Shown in pieces: positions 34,801 through 44,143 of a DNA stretch of 64,000 nt. The first letter of the stretch is position 1; each line of letters opens with the position of its first letter. Both the position numbers and the translations under genes were made by a program. The notes beneath the pieces are model-generated. The model saw nothing but the letters and a program-made list of their open reading frames with translations, did no database searches and was not told the DNA's origin. Source of the stretch: Rallus limicola (lineage: Eukaryota > Chordata > Aves > Gruiformes > Rallidae); assembly GCA_022605955.1 (NCBI GenBank), contig JAKCOZ010000040.1, positions 4,660,558-4,724,557 on the forward strand, read 5' to 3'.

Positions 34801-37633
34801 CTTTCACTGTTGAAGTGCTTAGCACAGATAAACGACTTGCTCATCTGTCCTTAGTGATAAGGGGAGCTGCAGTGCAAGCTGCAAAGATGGTAAAAAAATG
34901 GGCTGGGTTCTGCACTGCAGGGTTGCCTTGCTTCAGCAGAACAAGCTAGGTGTCACATAATGTCCTGTCACTTCCTCCACCTGCAGTGGCCACTCAAATA
35001 TCACTTGAGGATGTGAGAACTGCTGTGTGGAGTCAGATCCTGCCTCTGCTAGTCCTCACCAAGAGAGCTGTAGGGAAGAGCATCAGATTAATGTATTCAT
35101 GTGGTGATACTTTCCCAGACTGTTCTCTGGGCCTCTAACACCAGAAATCTGAGATTTTGGACTTTTCTGAGCCACAGTAGATTTGGGGTTACAATGACAA
35201 GAAATCAGAGGAGTGGTGAGGGGGGTAAGGCCAAGAGTAAACTTGTACAAAAATAACTGTCACCCTGCTGCAGAATTCCAGAGCTTCGGTTTCTATCTGA
35301 AGGTCCACCTCCTTAAGTCTTTAGACCTCAGCTGCTAGTTCAGCTTAAATTTGAGGCTGAAATAGAACCACTTGTTCACTCTTTCCATGCAGATTTGCTG
35401 TTTCTGTTGAGACTTGTATAACAAACCCTTCAGATCAACCCTCCATTGCTTTGGAGGCTCAGTGTCTTTGTTGTCCAAACCTTCAAGTAGCAACTTCAGG
35501 TAAATATAGCTTTTTATGCTTTTTATTTTCAGGTTTATAAAAAACTGGGTCAAACACATTTGGCCCTAATGAATTTCTCATGGGCAATGGACTTAGATCC
35601 CAAAGGAGCCAATAACCAGATTAAAGAGGCCATTGATAAACGCTACCTTCCAGATGATGAGGAACCCATAACTCAAGAGGAGCAAATCAGTGAATGTTAC
35701 CCCTATGAATCAGGTTTGTATTGCCAACCCTCTGTCATTCCAGGAGGGATTTCCACTTAGGTGGTAGGAAGAAGCCTGGGTTTAAGAAGTGAAACGTACT
35801 GCTCAACCTCACTGCTTGGCAAGTAAAGACTCAGAAGCTGTTGCTCAGAGCTAGATGCTTCCTACTGTGAGCATGAAATAAAGGATTGTGATGCTGCTGT
35901 AGAATCTGTAGATGGAGTCAGACTGAGGTAATGACTATTGGAAATTCATCCAAATCTTGGTTGGCTAATAGTATCCTAGGAGATCAAGATGTTCCCAGAG
36001 CTGCAAATTTTCCCTCATAGAAACATGGGATCAATTCAAGGCCACTGGAACTGTCTGTAGAGGCTTTGTCAGAAATTAAACTGGATGTTGACTAAACATA
36101 AAAGGTGGCTTTGGATGAAAGTTGTGGGAGCAGTTTCATTTGTGTTAAGAGAAAATAAAACACTGCTATTCTACCACATGGGAATGGTCCAGGCTTCTCT
36201 TCCTCCTTAGCTGCTTAGGATGAACCTGGATTCATGTAGCTGGGTAGCTGTGTCAAGCAAGAGTAGTCATAAATACTGACCCCTCTGATGCAGCCTGAAG
36301 CAGTGATAGGAGATAAACACTAACAAATTATGGCCTTTCCCTGCAAAAGGAAAATAAAGCAGGTCTTGGATTCTGATGAACAGACATGTCCTATGTTCTG
36401 CAATTCTGAGAACCTTCAGCTGAAGGTTTGTGTTTTTCCAGTGTGTTATCATGTTGTTTTTTATTGATCCTGTGCACGGTGTGCCTTTTAATACTGGAAG
36501 CTTACCCCAGGCAGCACTTCCTGAAGTATCCAGAGTTTTTCTTTCCCTGCTGTTGCCCAGCTTAGGACGCTGGGGCTGAGCACAGATCTCTCCAGGAGAT
36601 GGAGACAGAGGACTCGAACTGCTGAGCGACACCCAACCAGTACAAATAAAACAAACCCCACACCTCAAACCTCAACTAAACCAACAACAAACCTACACAC
36701 ACACAAAAAGAACCAAACCCCACCCCCAGAAACCCCCCCCAACAACTTCATCTGTCCAAGAAAAGCAGTGTTGGGCTGTGCACAAGCAGCATGGCTTCCC
36801 TGGCTCTGCAGGTAAAACATAGGAGAGTTTCCCAGTGTTGGATGAGTAACTGGTTTAGGGACATGAGATGAGTAAATTAAGGTAATACTGGAGGGGGGTG
36901 GGATTGTTTTTTAATAACTTGATGAGTGTAGGGCATTTTGTGCTTTAAATTCCCAGGCTTGGGTTGGGCTGAGGCTGCTGCACCAAAACCAGTCAAGTGT
37001 TTGCTTCAAAGCACTAAGAGGCATCTGTGTTTCTCCATGTGAAACAACTCAGGGCCATGGGACTTCACAATTAATCTGCTCAATTGTAGCTTGTGAAGCA
37101 GACTGGAGCTGTGTTCCTGTGTGGGAGGAACAGACAGCATTAGATACTCACCTTCGTTCTAACGAGTGTAGAAGTTAAACATTTAAGGGGGCACTGATGC
37201 AGTGGGTATCTGATGTGTTTCAGGTGGCTGGTGGGGTTTGAAGGAGCAGAAGGCTCAGTTGCTCCTCAGGCAAGTTTGGAACCCTCTGTACCAATCCCTG
37301 CCTAAGCAGGTGTCAGTCAGACCTGGGATAGAAGGTGGCAGGATTCATTAATGAGTTCCTCATGTGAATTCCTTCCCAACTGCAGTTAGAGCGCTAAGCT
37401 GGCAGGGGTCTGCGTGTTGGAAGGGAAAAGCTGTCTGGTTGTGACAGGGAAAGCACAAACCTGTTGCTGCTGGACTCCATCACAGGGCAGTCTTTGTCAT
37501 GAAGCAGCCAGGAGTGTCTCACTACCCTCTGTTTCCTTCTCCCTTTCAAGTCGGCACAGACGAGTCCCAGGAGAGCAGCATGACGGATGCAGATGACACA
37601 CAGCTCCACGCAGTGGAAAGTGATGAGTTTTAA
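7871..37633 (+). CDS. CDC27: CDC27/APC3, anaphase-promoting complex TPR subunit (complete, 19 exons)
   Basis: Scaffold subunit of the APC/C ubiquitin ligase. As a homodimer in the TPR arm it binds the C-terminal IR tails of CDC20/CDH1 and APC10, and is nuclear and at the spindle in mitosis. The joined exons encode 826 residues, close to vertebrate orthologs, and every junction keeps frame: 7871-7897, 13473-13548, 16968-17115, 19195-19320, 20281-20378, 20856-21010, 21102-21316, 21982-22096, 25424-25539, 25944-26043, 26699-26906, 27736-27908, 29179-29331, 30504-30712, 31359-31476, 32478-32606, 33957-34031, 35533-35689, 37551-37633. Residues about 1-160 are the N-terminal TPR/dimerisation region. 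Residues about 180-460 are a Ser/Thr/Pro-rich disordered loop with SP/TP sites (SPLTP, ETPSPG, VLSPT). Residues about 465-785 are the C-terminal TPR superhelix, and an acidic tail ends ESDEF. The start has A at -3. Confidence 0.97.
7898..13472 (+). other. CDC27 intron 1
   Basis: This 5.6-kb intron begins in the CpG island and becomes AT-rich after about 8450. I see no exon, RNA gene or recognisable transposon in it. Open frames on both strands are short and without family features. Confidence 0.75.
13473..13548 (+). CDS. CDC27: CDC27 exon 2
   Basis: Acceptor tcttgcag ends at 13472; donor gtatgt at 13549. Encodes AAIWQALNHYAYRDAVFLAE and RLYAE, the first TPR-like helices. Ends one base into a Val codon. 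Confidence 0.96.
13549..16967 (+). other. CDC27 intron 2
   Basis: A 3.4-kb AT-rich intron containing one CR1 fragment at about 16285-16495. Nothing else is recognisable. Confidence 0.75.
16285..16495 (+). mobile_element. CR1 LINE 3'-end fragment in CDC27 intron 2
   Basis: It has the CR1 3' signature in sense orientation: ggcactggcacaggcttcct, then gttggactctgtgaccctta and gccttccagctcaggag, finishing attctgtggttctatt, a degenerate form of the CR1 3' octamer repeat. About 210 bp, severely 5'-truncated and diverged. Confidence 0.85.
16968..17115 (+). CDS. CDC27: CDC27 exon 3
   Basis: Acceptor cttttgtag ends at 16967; donor gtaagt at 17116. Encodes VHSEEALFLLATCYYRSGKA through CCVDLS and two bases of a Lys codon. 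Part of the N-terminal TPR region. Confidence 0.96.
17116..19194 (+). other. CDC27 intron 3
   Basis: A 2.1-kb intron. No exon, repeat family or RNA gene is recognised. Confidence 0.7.
19195..19320 (+). CDS. CDC27: CDC27 exon 4
   Basis: Acceptor tttttgaag ends at 19194; donor gtaatg at 19321. Encodes LAEGEQILSGGVLNKQKSHD through LSLLGHVYC (last codon split). Confidence 0.95.
19321..20280 (+). other. CDC27 intron 4
   Basis: A 960-bp AT-rich intron with an A-rich then CA-rich stretch at about 19995-20026. Nothing else is recognised. Confidence 0.7.
20281..20378 (+). CDS. CDC27: CDC27 exon 5
   Basis: Acceptor cttcttgcag ends at 20280; donor gtaagt at 20379. Encodes KTDRLAKGSECYQKSLSLNP and FLWSPFESLCEI. 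Confidence 0.96.
20856..21010 (+). CDS. CDC27: CDC27 exon 6
   Basis: Acceptor atcttgcag ends at 20855; donor gtgagt at 21011. Encodes GEKPDPDQTFKLTSLQNFSS through ETPQDTI, the start of the disordered loop. Confidence 0.95.
21102..21316 (+). CDS. CDC27: CDC27 exon 7
   Basis: Acceptor tgtttctcag ends at 21101; donor gtaagg at 21317. Encodes ELNRINLESSNSKYSSLNTD through GGPAALSPLTP. The second Ser in KYSSLN is one residue more than I recall in the human protein. Contains proline-directed SP/TP sites. Confidence 0.95.
21982..22096 (+). CDS. CDC27: CDC27 exon 8
   Basis: Acceptor gttcttag ends at 21981; donor gtatct at 22097. Encodes FGILPLETPSPGDGSYLQNY through PTGAPSKK. Disordered-loop exon with a TPSP double site. 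Confidence 0.95.
22097..25423 (+). other. CDC27 intron 8
   Basis: A 3.3-kb intron. No exon or RNA gene is recognised on either strand. The open frames around 23661-24164 have no family features. Confidence 0.7.
25424..25539 (+). CDS. CDC27: CDC27 exon 9
   Basis: Acceptor cttatgcag ends at 25423; donor gtaagg at 25540. Encodes TVSRISQAGTKSVFSQSGNS through QTQSSGPQT. PILVAQ carries one extra Val compared with the human sequence as I remember it. Confidence 0.93.
25944..26043 (+). CDS. CDC27: CDC27 exon 10
   Basis: Acceptor gttttcag ends at 25943; donor gtaaca at 26044. Encodes STTPQVLSPTIAAPPNALPR and RSSRLFTSDSSTTK (first Ser codon split). SP/TP-rich loop. Confidence 0.95.
26699..26906 (+). 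CDS. CDC27: CDC27 exon 11
   Basis: Acceptor gcttgcag ends at 26698; donor gtctgt at 26907 is weak. Encodes ENSKKLKMKFPPKIPNRKTK, a Lys-rich basic stretch that may serve nuclear import, through QAFTLQKAAA. Confidence 0.95.
26907..27735 (+). other. CDC27 intron 11
   Basis: An 829-bp intron in which I see nothing beyond splice signals. Confidence 0.7.
27736..27908 (+). CDS. CDC27: CDC27 exon 12
   Basis: Acceptor tttcctag ends at 27735; donor gtagga at 27909. Encodes EGLMSLLRDMGKGYLALCSY through AYFELAEYMQ, the start of the C-terminal TPR superhelix. Confidence 0.96.
27909..29178 (+). other. CDC27 intron 12
   Basis: A 1.27-kb intron. No feature is recognised. Confidence 0.7.
29179..29331 (+). 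CDS. CDC27: CDC27 exon 13
   Basis: Acceptor tttttttag ends at 29178; donor gtaaaa at 29332. Encodes AERIFSEVRRIENYRVEGME through LTDMDKNSPE. Confidence 0.96.
29332..30503 (+). other. CDC27 intron 13
   Basis: A 1.17-kb intron. No feature is recognised. Confidence 0.7.
30504..30712 (+). CDS. CDC27: CDC27 exon 14
   Basis: Acceptor gtccctag ends at 30503; donor gtaagg at 30713. Encodes AWCAAGNCFSLQREHDIAIK, then FFQRAIQVDPNYAYAY and ALACFRNAIRVNPRHYNAW, two canonical TPR units with A/G/P signature positions. This region belongs to the groove that binds IR tails. Confidence 0.97.
31359..31476 (+). CDS. CDC27: CDC27 exon 15
   Basis: Acceptor gcttgcag ends at 31358; donor gtaagt at 31477. Encodes YGLGMIYYKQEKFSLAEMHF through LLCHIGV, a canonical TPR unit. 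Confidence 0.96.
31477..32477 (+). other. CDC27 intron 15
   Basis: A 1.0-kb intron. No feature is recognised. Confidence 0.7.
32478..32606 (+). CDS. CDC27: CDC27 exon 16
   Basis: Acceptor ctctaacag ends at 32477; donor gtaagc at 32607. Encodes VQHALKKSEKALDTLNKAIN through SVLFANEKYK, a TPR unit. Confidence 0.96.
32607..33956 (+). other. CDC27 intron 16
   Basis: A 1.35-kb AT-rich intron. No feature is recognised. Confidence 0.7.
33957..34031 (+). CDS. CDC27: CDC27 exon 17
   Basis: Acceptor cccttttcag ends at 33956; donor gtaggt at 34032. Encodes SALQELEELKQIVPKESLVY and FLIGK. Confidence 0.96.
34032..35532 (+). other. CDC27 intron 17
   Basis: A 1.5-kb intron. No feature is recognised. Confidence 0.7.
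35533..35689 (+). CDS. CDC27: CDC27 exon 18 (donor ambiguous)
   Basis: Acceptor tattttcag ends at 35532. Encodes VYKKLGQTHLALMNFSWAMD, then LDPKGANNQIKEAIDKRYLP and DDEEPITQEEQI. The donor giving the conserved QI-GTDES junction is atca/gtgaat, starting at 35690. A second donor, tcag/gtttgt at 35714, would add eight in-frame residues (SECYPYES). Reading on into the intron stops at TAG 35758-35760. Confidence 0.9.
35714..37550 (+). other. CDC27 intron 18
   Basis: A 1.84-kb last intron (starting at 35690 if the upstream donor is used). It holds an AATAAA at 35877-35882 and a strongly A/C-biased stretch at about 36630-36747. No exon is recognised inside it. Confidence 0.7.
36630..36747 (+). repeat. 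A/C-biased low-complexity tract
   Basis: About 118 bases composed almost only of A and C on the + strand, with very few G or T, including a short CA run (acctacacacacacaaaaag). No element family is recognised. Confidence 0.75.
37551..37633 (+). CDS. CDC27: CDC27 exon 19 (coding part, stop)
   Basis: Acceptor ccctttcaag ends at 37550. Encodes GTDESQESSMTDADDTQLHA and VESDEF, then TAA at 37631-37633. The acidic Ser/Thr-rich tail is conserved in vertebrates. Confidence 0.96.
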
Positions 37634-38459
37634 CCTCCAGAAGCCTGTATCCGAGCTTGAGTGTGACTGGTACTGTTGTGTTCTCCCCTTCCTTCGCATC
37701 CTGGGTCTTCACATCACTGAGCCAGCATTGTCATTAGTCTCACTGACACCATGAGTACACCACTCGGACTTAAACTGTACCCAGAGTGAATGGCAGTGCA
37801 CTATCCAGCTGCTACCGAGTCTGACTAGTTGGCTCATACAGATTCATGGCCGTGGCTGAGGAGGAGAAATGCTGGGTTTGGACTCCCCTTTGCTGGAAAA
37901 AAAAAAAAAATTATGGAAGAAAGACTTGTGGTTTGCTGTAACGAAGCCAGTAGGTGTGGGGGTAGTACTAATGAAGCAGTGTCTTGTTCTTTTTCCAGAA
38001 ATGTGTCTTAGTTTGGTTCTTTCTTGGTAAGCAGAGTGCTGAACCTCATTTCCAAGTTCAAGGACGGTGTTGACAAGTGCAGGCTGTTTAAAGACTTTTG
38101 CATATTCTAGTGTAACTTGAATGCCAGGGAATGTAAATGACCCTAAAGCTGCAGAGTCTCCAGTGAACAAACCCCAGGCACGTGCTGGGGGCTGGGAGCT
38201 GTGTCACACTATGTGAAACAGCCCCATGGCAGTACTTAGAGAGCAGACTTGCAGGAGTGGAAACGTAGCAGGAGAATCCCATTGCTGAATCACAGCTCTT
38301 GTGAAATGCTGTCATGTTCTAACAAGAATTAATTTATTCACCTAGTTTCCAAAAGGTCAGTGTTTACTTTGTACTTCAAAGAACCAAGGCAGCAACACCT
38401 TCCTTTGTTTCTTTTCATGCACCCCTTGACTTGTTCTTCTCCTTTTAAGACTAGAAATT

Positions 38460-38465
38460 AATAAA
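38460..38465 (+). terminator. CDC27: AATAAA poly(A) signal, proximal, CDC27
   Basis: Canonical hexamer about 0.83 kb after the stop, followed by an A-rich rather than GU-rich stretch, so moderate strength. Confidence 0.45.
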
Positions 38466-38898
38466 GGGCAAAAAAAATCAAGAGAAATGTAGAAACAACT
38501 GTAATGTGAGAACATCAAACCCTTGATCCAGAACAACCACGCATTCCTAAGCAGACAGACTGGGAAGACCCTGGAAGCCTTAATACAATCAGAACCTTAC
38601 AGTCAAACACATCAAGTAATTGTCTAAGATTAGTGTAATTTTTAAAACTCTTTTGTAAAGTGTGATCCAAGCAGGATGCAGAAATGTGGAATTACCTGTC
38701 TTTCTCTTCTTTTTTTTTTTTTAAAGCTTTTCTTTAAGCTGTAGGAACACCTTCCTTCTCTACAGATCCTGGGAGAAGAAAGCGACTCCATGCTGACAAG
38801 TCCAAACTTACCTTCTCTGTAGCAGCAACTGGTGCCCTTTATGCAGTGATGATAAAGAAAGTGTATGATATAACAGTTTTAAAGAGCAATTTATGCAT

Positions 38899-38904
38899 AA
38901 TAAA
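38899..38904 (+). terminator. CDC27: AATAAA poly(A) signal, middle, CDC27
   Basis: Canonical hexamer in gcataataaattgg, about 1.27 kb after the stop. T-rich sequence (ttactttttttaatg) follows about 50 bases later. Confidence 0.5.
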
Positions 38905-40236
38905 TTGGGAATGATATAAATTTCATAGCAACATACTTGTGATCAGTCTTACTTTTTTTAATGTATTTCTAGGATTCTCTTAGTTAACTCTAGAACTTTT
39001 TTTTTAAACCCTGCCCTTGTCTTCACTCAGCACATCTTCTGTGCCCCAGCTCCCCCCTGGTCCTGAGCCCCGTGGACACCTTTGCTATGTGAGAAATTAG
39101 CAGGAGGTGCTGAGCAAACTCTTAATTCTCTGGGTTTGGGGGTTCTGGGTGCTTGTTGCTGGGTTTGTGGGGTTGTTTTTTTGAAGTAAGAGGTTAAGCA
39201 GTAACAACTGGGGTTGAACTCCCCTGATAACTCAAAGACATCTCTCCAATCTGAGGAACATCACTTACTAAAGGAGCTTTGTGCCTCTGCTGTGTTCTTC
39301 CCACCAGCTTGTGCCTGGGGAGCTCTGTTGGGTTTCAGCTGGCTGGAGCGTTCCCAGCCCTGCAGGTGCCTCTTCCAGGGTGATTCCCCTTTCTCGCTGC
39401 GTGTCCCCAGTTCCCAATCTGTATCCACAGTGTTCCCGGGTTACCCCAGTCTGTCCCAGCACAGTTCTCCCATCGGCTTCTTGGTGCATCCCAGCACCTC
39501 TGCACCATCTCTGGAGGCAGCACTCCACTAATTAACATATTAATTAGCTTCCTTTTTGTCCCAAACATATTTTCTAAGCAAAAACCAGGAGTAAGCAGTT
39601 GCTATGCTCAAGACTTATTTTTTCCCCATAACAAATGCTGTTGTTTAACTGGGGACCAGAGGTCTGGGAAATCAGGTGCTTGTTTTCCCTTTTCTTTTGT
39701 TCTCTATAAAACTATTCACAATTTCTATGTGAAATTTTTAACTCCCTGGCCAAGAGCCCTTACTTGGGCTGGGCTGTTGAAGGGATGTTCCTGCTACCTG
39801 GAGGATTTCCTTGGTGTGTCCATCAGCCCTTCAAGCAATTTCTTTCCCCAAAAATACTCAAGTGCTGCTGTTTCACCTCTGAAACAGACACATGAAATTC
39901 TGTAGCTACTTAATAAACCTTTGCTCTGTTTGGAGAGGGGCAGGGAGGAGGACTCAAGTACGGAGGTGCTCTGGCAGCTGGGTTAGAGGGAGTATGTTCA
40001 CTTCAATGAATCTGTGAACTGTGATTTTTTTTTTTCTTACACCAGAACTATGGAAAAATGCAGAGTGTGGCTGTGGTGTGTACTATTTGCATTGAAACAA
40101 TGTATTTTGTCTTTTTTTTTTTTTTCTTTTTGCTTTTCCTGACTTTTTATTTCAAAAATTGTACAGTCTTAGGGGAAAAGAAAAAGGTCTTTTCTGTTAA
40201 TATATTTGCGATTCATTAAAGGATGTGGAAAATCCA

Positions 40237-40242
40237 AATAAA
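40237..40242 (+). terminator. CDC27: AATAAA poly(A) signal, distal, CDC27
   Basis: Canonical hexamer in aatccaaataaactac at the end of an AT-rich block. Base composition changes to GC-richer intergenic sequence just after it. Best candidate for the gene's end. Confidence 0.6.
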
Positions 40243-40265
40243 CTACTTTTAAAAGCAGGCTCATC

Positions 40266-43249
40266 CCCAGCTCCTTTGGGTCAGCGTTGGGATTCACCTT
40301 CAGGAGGTGGGTGAGCATGGCAGAGCTGGAGTGAGGTTTAAGGGTGCACCTTGGGGTACGGGGTGGGGGGGCTGTTTTCTGTCCTGCATCATCACCCGTG
40401 GATCAGCTGTGGGCTTCCTGTGATGTGAGCTTTGGGTGATTGGGTGTGAGGGGCACGCGATGAGGCTTCCATCAGCGTTGCTGGTTGTTGTTTTACACCC
40501 TGCAGCTTGGCAGGGGACTCAGTAACCTCCCAGGTCCGGAGCAGACAGGGAGGTATTTTTATGGTTATATTTTTTCCTCTCCCTTGGGTTGCAGCTCACA
40601 CTGCTGTTTGTGGCTGCAGCTCTCCTTGGCTCAGCAGAGGAACTGAGCACAGACCTCGCTGGGTTTTCAGCCCTGGAGGAGAAGCCAGGAAGGCTGCAGC
40701 TCATGGCTGTGTGGGATTCCTCTTGCTGCGCATACGGCCAGCTCAGATTAAAGCCTTTCTAGTGCTCATCTGCCTGCTCTGTTTGCCCCCTCCAGTTATT
40801 CCTGAGAGCAGTTTGGCTGTAAACTGACGCTCACCATAACCCTTTCCTGGACCTGGTTACCTCCTCCTTTTCCCCCTCAATGTTTCTTTTAGTCCTGGAC
40901 TTTAACTCTTGTGCCTACAAATGCAGCCCCTAGTTAAACCCTCTGCTCTGTGTGGCAGTGAGAACAGTGTTACTCTTCCTGTGCCTCGCTCGTGGTTTCT
41001 CCGTGTCGGCTCAAATCCGGGTGACTGAGGCTGTTCCTTCCTAGCAGTGGGCTGAGCTTTAGATGTCTCCAGAGAAAGGCAAAAGCATTCATGAAATGTG
41101 ACTTGGAAGCTGCAATGCTTTGGTCTGTGTCTGAATCACGGCCGTGCTGGGAGCTCAGGATCTCCCTCTTGGGAATGTTTTTGGTCACCTGCAGCTTCTG
41201 GCTGGTGCATCACGTTCTGCTGTTCGTTAGCAACTTTGCTGCTGCATCATCTCCCTGTTTTCTGTTCCTCTGTCCAAGTTAGTGACTTTATTTGACGGAG
41301 ACCTGGTCCAGGAGCCAGTGCTGGTTCATGGTTTTAAAATGGAACAGAAGAATGGGGTTTCTAAGCAGGAAGCCCTCTATTCCCGATCCTCTGAGCAGAA
41401 GGGTTTGAAATTACATTAACACAGAGATTTCCTCTGCTTCTTTTGCCCTTCTGCTTATCAAATCTGTGTTTGTGGAGCACCTGACTTCTCAGTTTGGGTC
41501 CAGCTACTGTATAAACCCTGGGAGATGCTCCTCACACAGAAATCCCACAGCAGGGAGCAGCTGGATGAGCAGGGACAAGGTCCCTTCCCTGAGGTTGCAG
41601 CACCAGACCTGGACAGCAAATGCTTCTCCAGCCTCTGCATTCTCACATCCAGCTGGGCAGAGTTGTGGAGCAAAGTCATGGACCAGGAATGCCAGACCCA
41701 GAAAAGCCCACGGAGGAGGAAGTGGGATGGATGAGGGTGAAGGAGACCGAGGAGCCGCTGCAGCAGCTGCAACAGTGACATGAGACTGAGAAACAGGTAA
41801 GTGGGAACAGTGGGGGTGATGTGGCACCTGGGCTGCGTGACCATCCAGAGCCAACTGTCACATTCCCCTGGGATTGAGACTATTTGGTGGTGCCCATATG
41901 GTTTGTCTGTGGCTCTTGGTGTGTTTCTGGTCATTCCATCAGGTTCTGCACCCTCTTCATGGGATGCTCTGGCTCATTCTCATCTGGGACCTACTCTCCT
42001 GGCCTGGGCTATTTCTTTCAGCCATAGAGGATGGGAAAGATTTCAAATATCCTAATGGAACCAGTAAGGGAAGCATCAGAAATGCCTCCCAGACCAGAAA
42101 AAAAAAAATCAAAAGACTCTTTGGGAGGTCAATTCCCTCAAAAATACCCCAGAAACCATGTTCAGAAAGGAGCCCTGAGTCTTTTTCTGACAATCTTTGC
42201 AGACATTTTATCAGTTAAAAATCTCCTGATCCAACCTCCAGCAGCTCGTACATATGGGGCTACAGAAGTTCTTTGTCATCAGGATGTTTGGAAGTGAGCT
42301 TAGGAAGACAAGAGGATTGTTACTCTGCTGCTTTCTGCTGCTTTTGGTTTCTCCTGTGTCTCAACAGATTGAGAAAAGGCCATTTCTGGCAGGTGTTTCT
42401 CTCAGGCTCATTGCACTGGGTGAGCAGCACATCTGCACCCACTCTTAAAGGCTTCGTCAAGGGAGCTGCCTGCACTGGACTTTCCACCAGAAGAAACAGC
42501 CCGTTGTACCTACCACCCAACAACCACTGTCCCTGGGGAAGGGGAGGCAGAGATCAGTGTCTGAGGGGGAGATGGTACATGCGGCTGCTTCTGACCTTTA
42601 ATTTAAGTCTAGAGGAGTTTGGCCGCTACACTGAGCAGGGCCAGAAGTTCCCACTGTGTCCTCCCTGGTGAGAAGTTCATATGGTCCAAGAATACCTGAG
42701 GGGGGAAAGGCTGCATCTCATAATGCACATGTGTGTGGTAATCCTCTGGCAGGGAAGGAAGTCTCCTGCCTCCCTGCACTGGATGGGCTACCCACATTCA
42801 GCTAATCCAGTGTAAAGCCTTTGGGCACAGCAGTGTCTGTCTGTCCATCCACTTTGGCCAGTGAATGGATCTACCTGGACTTTGGGGAGGTGCCAGGGCA
42901 AGACATGGCAGCGAAACCCCAACATGGCTCAGCTTGCCCAAGGAGCCAAAAGTGGGAATTTTCTCCTTTGACCCACCCAGCAGAATTCACCTTTGCTCAG
43001 TTGTTGGGGTATTTTAGGATGGTACAAAACCACTTGGTGAGTCCTGGGGGGGAGCAGGGTGTCATCTGTGCCATCGACAGATCTGGAGCAAACGTCCTGG
43101 CCCCAGCTCCACCGTCCCAAAGGGAAACAAACAGCGACTCTGGGGACACAGAAGGACCCTCAGTGAAGAGCAAAGGAGTTCCTCTGCTCCTCGGGACGTG
43201 GGGGCAACTTTGATGTGACTCAACCCCACACACCCCGGGGATAAAAGCT
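40266..43249. other. CDC27-KANSL1 intergenic region
   Basis: No gene, transposon or RNA gene is recognised. A perfect-consensus donor (cag/gtaagt at 41797) follows a purine-rich stretch but has no evident exon partner. GC content rises toward the CpG island at about 43250. Confidence 0.55.
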
Positions 43250-44028
43250 GAAAGATGGAGACAAGAAGCAGCATCAGGACTGGGAGGAAGAGCTCGGGCA
43301 TCCCCTCTCCCCGGCCCAGCGCGCAGGAGAAGCCCGGGGAAGGGGTTCCTTGCTGGGAGAAGGAGGTGAGGCCCAGTGGGGCTCCGGAGGGGCTGCTGGC
43401 CCAGGGCAGCCGCAGCCGGGGTTGGGCCAGCGCCGGCACGGCCGCGGGCGGGAGGTGACTGGGTAAGGGGGCGGGGGGTGTGTGTGTCACCCCGCAGCCC
43501 CGGTGTGCCCCGTGGTGTGGGGCTGCGGGCCGCCGGCGAGGCGGGACCGGGATCGGGACCTGCCGCCACGCACGGGGCGGGACCGAGCCTGGCGACACTC
43601 GTGGGCCACAGGCCCCGCGTCTACCCGCGGGATGCGGGCCCGGCGTCGCCCGAGGCCCGGGACCCCTCGTCTCCGCGGGCAGGAACCCGGCGCCGCTCCC
43701 GGGACCTGCCGGGCCCCGGCCCGTGTCCCCGGCGGTGGCCTGTGGCCCGCGGGACGCCCCGAGTCCCTCGGGGGTCGCGATCCGGTGCCACCTGCGGGGC
43801 AGCCGTGCCCCGTCGCTCGCCGGATACTCCTCCTCGCCCCCGAGCCTCCCCCGTGGCGGGACCACCGCCTCCCTCCTCCCGACGGTCCCGCGGCCCGGGT
43901 GGACCCGCGGCTACCCCGGGAGGCGGCCCAGCGCCCGGGGCCTCACGGCCGGGCCAGGCCTGCGGAGAAAGGGGCGGCGCAGGTTGCGGGGGGCGGGGGC
44001 AGCACCGGGCGGGGGGTCTCGGGGACGC

Positions 44029-44042
44029 GGGGGGGGGGGGGG
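44029..44042. repeat. Run of 14 G in the distal island
   Basis: Uninterrupted G14 followed by further G-blocks (ggcgggcgggggg), able to form G-quadruplex DNA. Length may be a sequencing estimate. Confidence 0.8.
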
Positions 44043-44143
44043 CGGGCGGGGGGCTTGCGGGGGGAGCCGGGCAGGGGGCGAACGGCGGCACCGCATCAAT
44101 CACCCCCGCCCCGCCCCTCCCGTGCTGACTGACGCGGCGGCGG

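Larger units (their letters stand above)
37634..40260 (+). other. CDC27: CDC27 3'UTR, with alternative poly(A) sites
   Basis: This non-coding stretch runs from the stop to the last plausible poly(A) signal. It contains T-tracts (about 38709-38722, 40027-40035 and 40118-40136). The end block, about 40075-40250, is AT-rich. Use of the distal site would give a 3'UTR of about 2.6 kb. Extent is inferred from poly(A) signals only. Confidence 0.65.

Noticed and set aside
36608..36624. tRNA B-box-like string on the - strand, suggesting a tRNA-derived SINE
   Set aside because: The complement contains gttcgagtcc, but the only A-box-like string overlaps it, so the spacing is impossible for a Pol III promoter, and no cloverleaf can be drawn.
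38840..38870. Box C-like gtgatgat strings as possible snoRNA
   Set aside because: No box D with terminal stem at the right distance; also lies in the 3'UTR. Similar strings at about 26195 and 46865 fail the same test.
39268..39535. Open frames after the CDC27 stop
   Set aside because: They lie within the 3'UTR before the distal poly(A) signal and have low-complexity composition.
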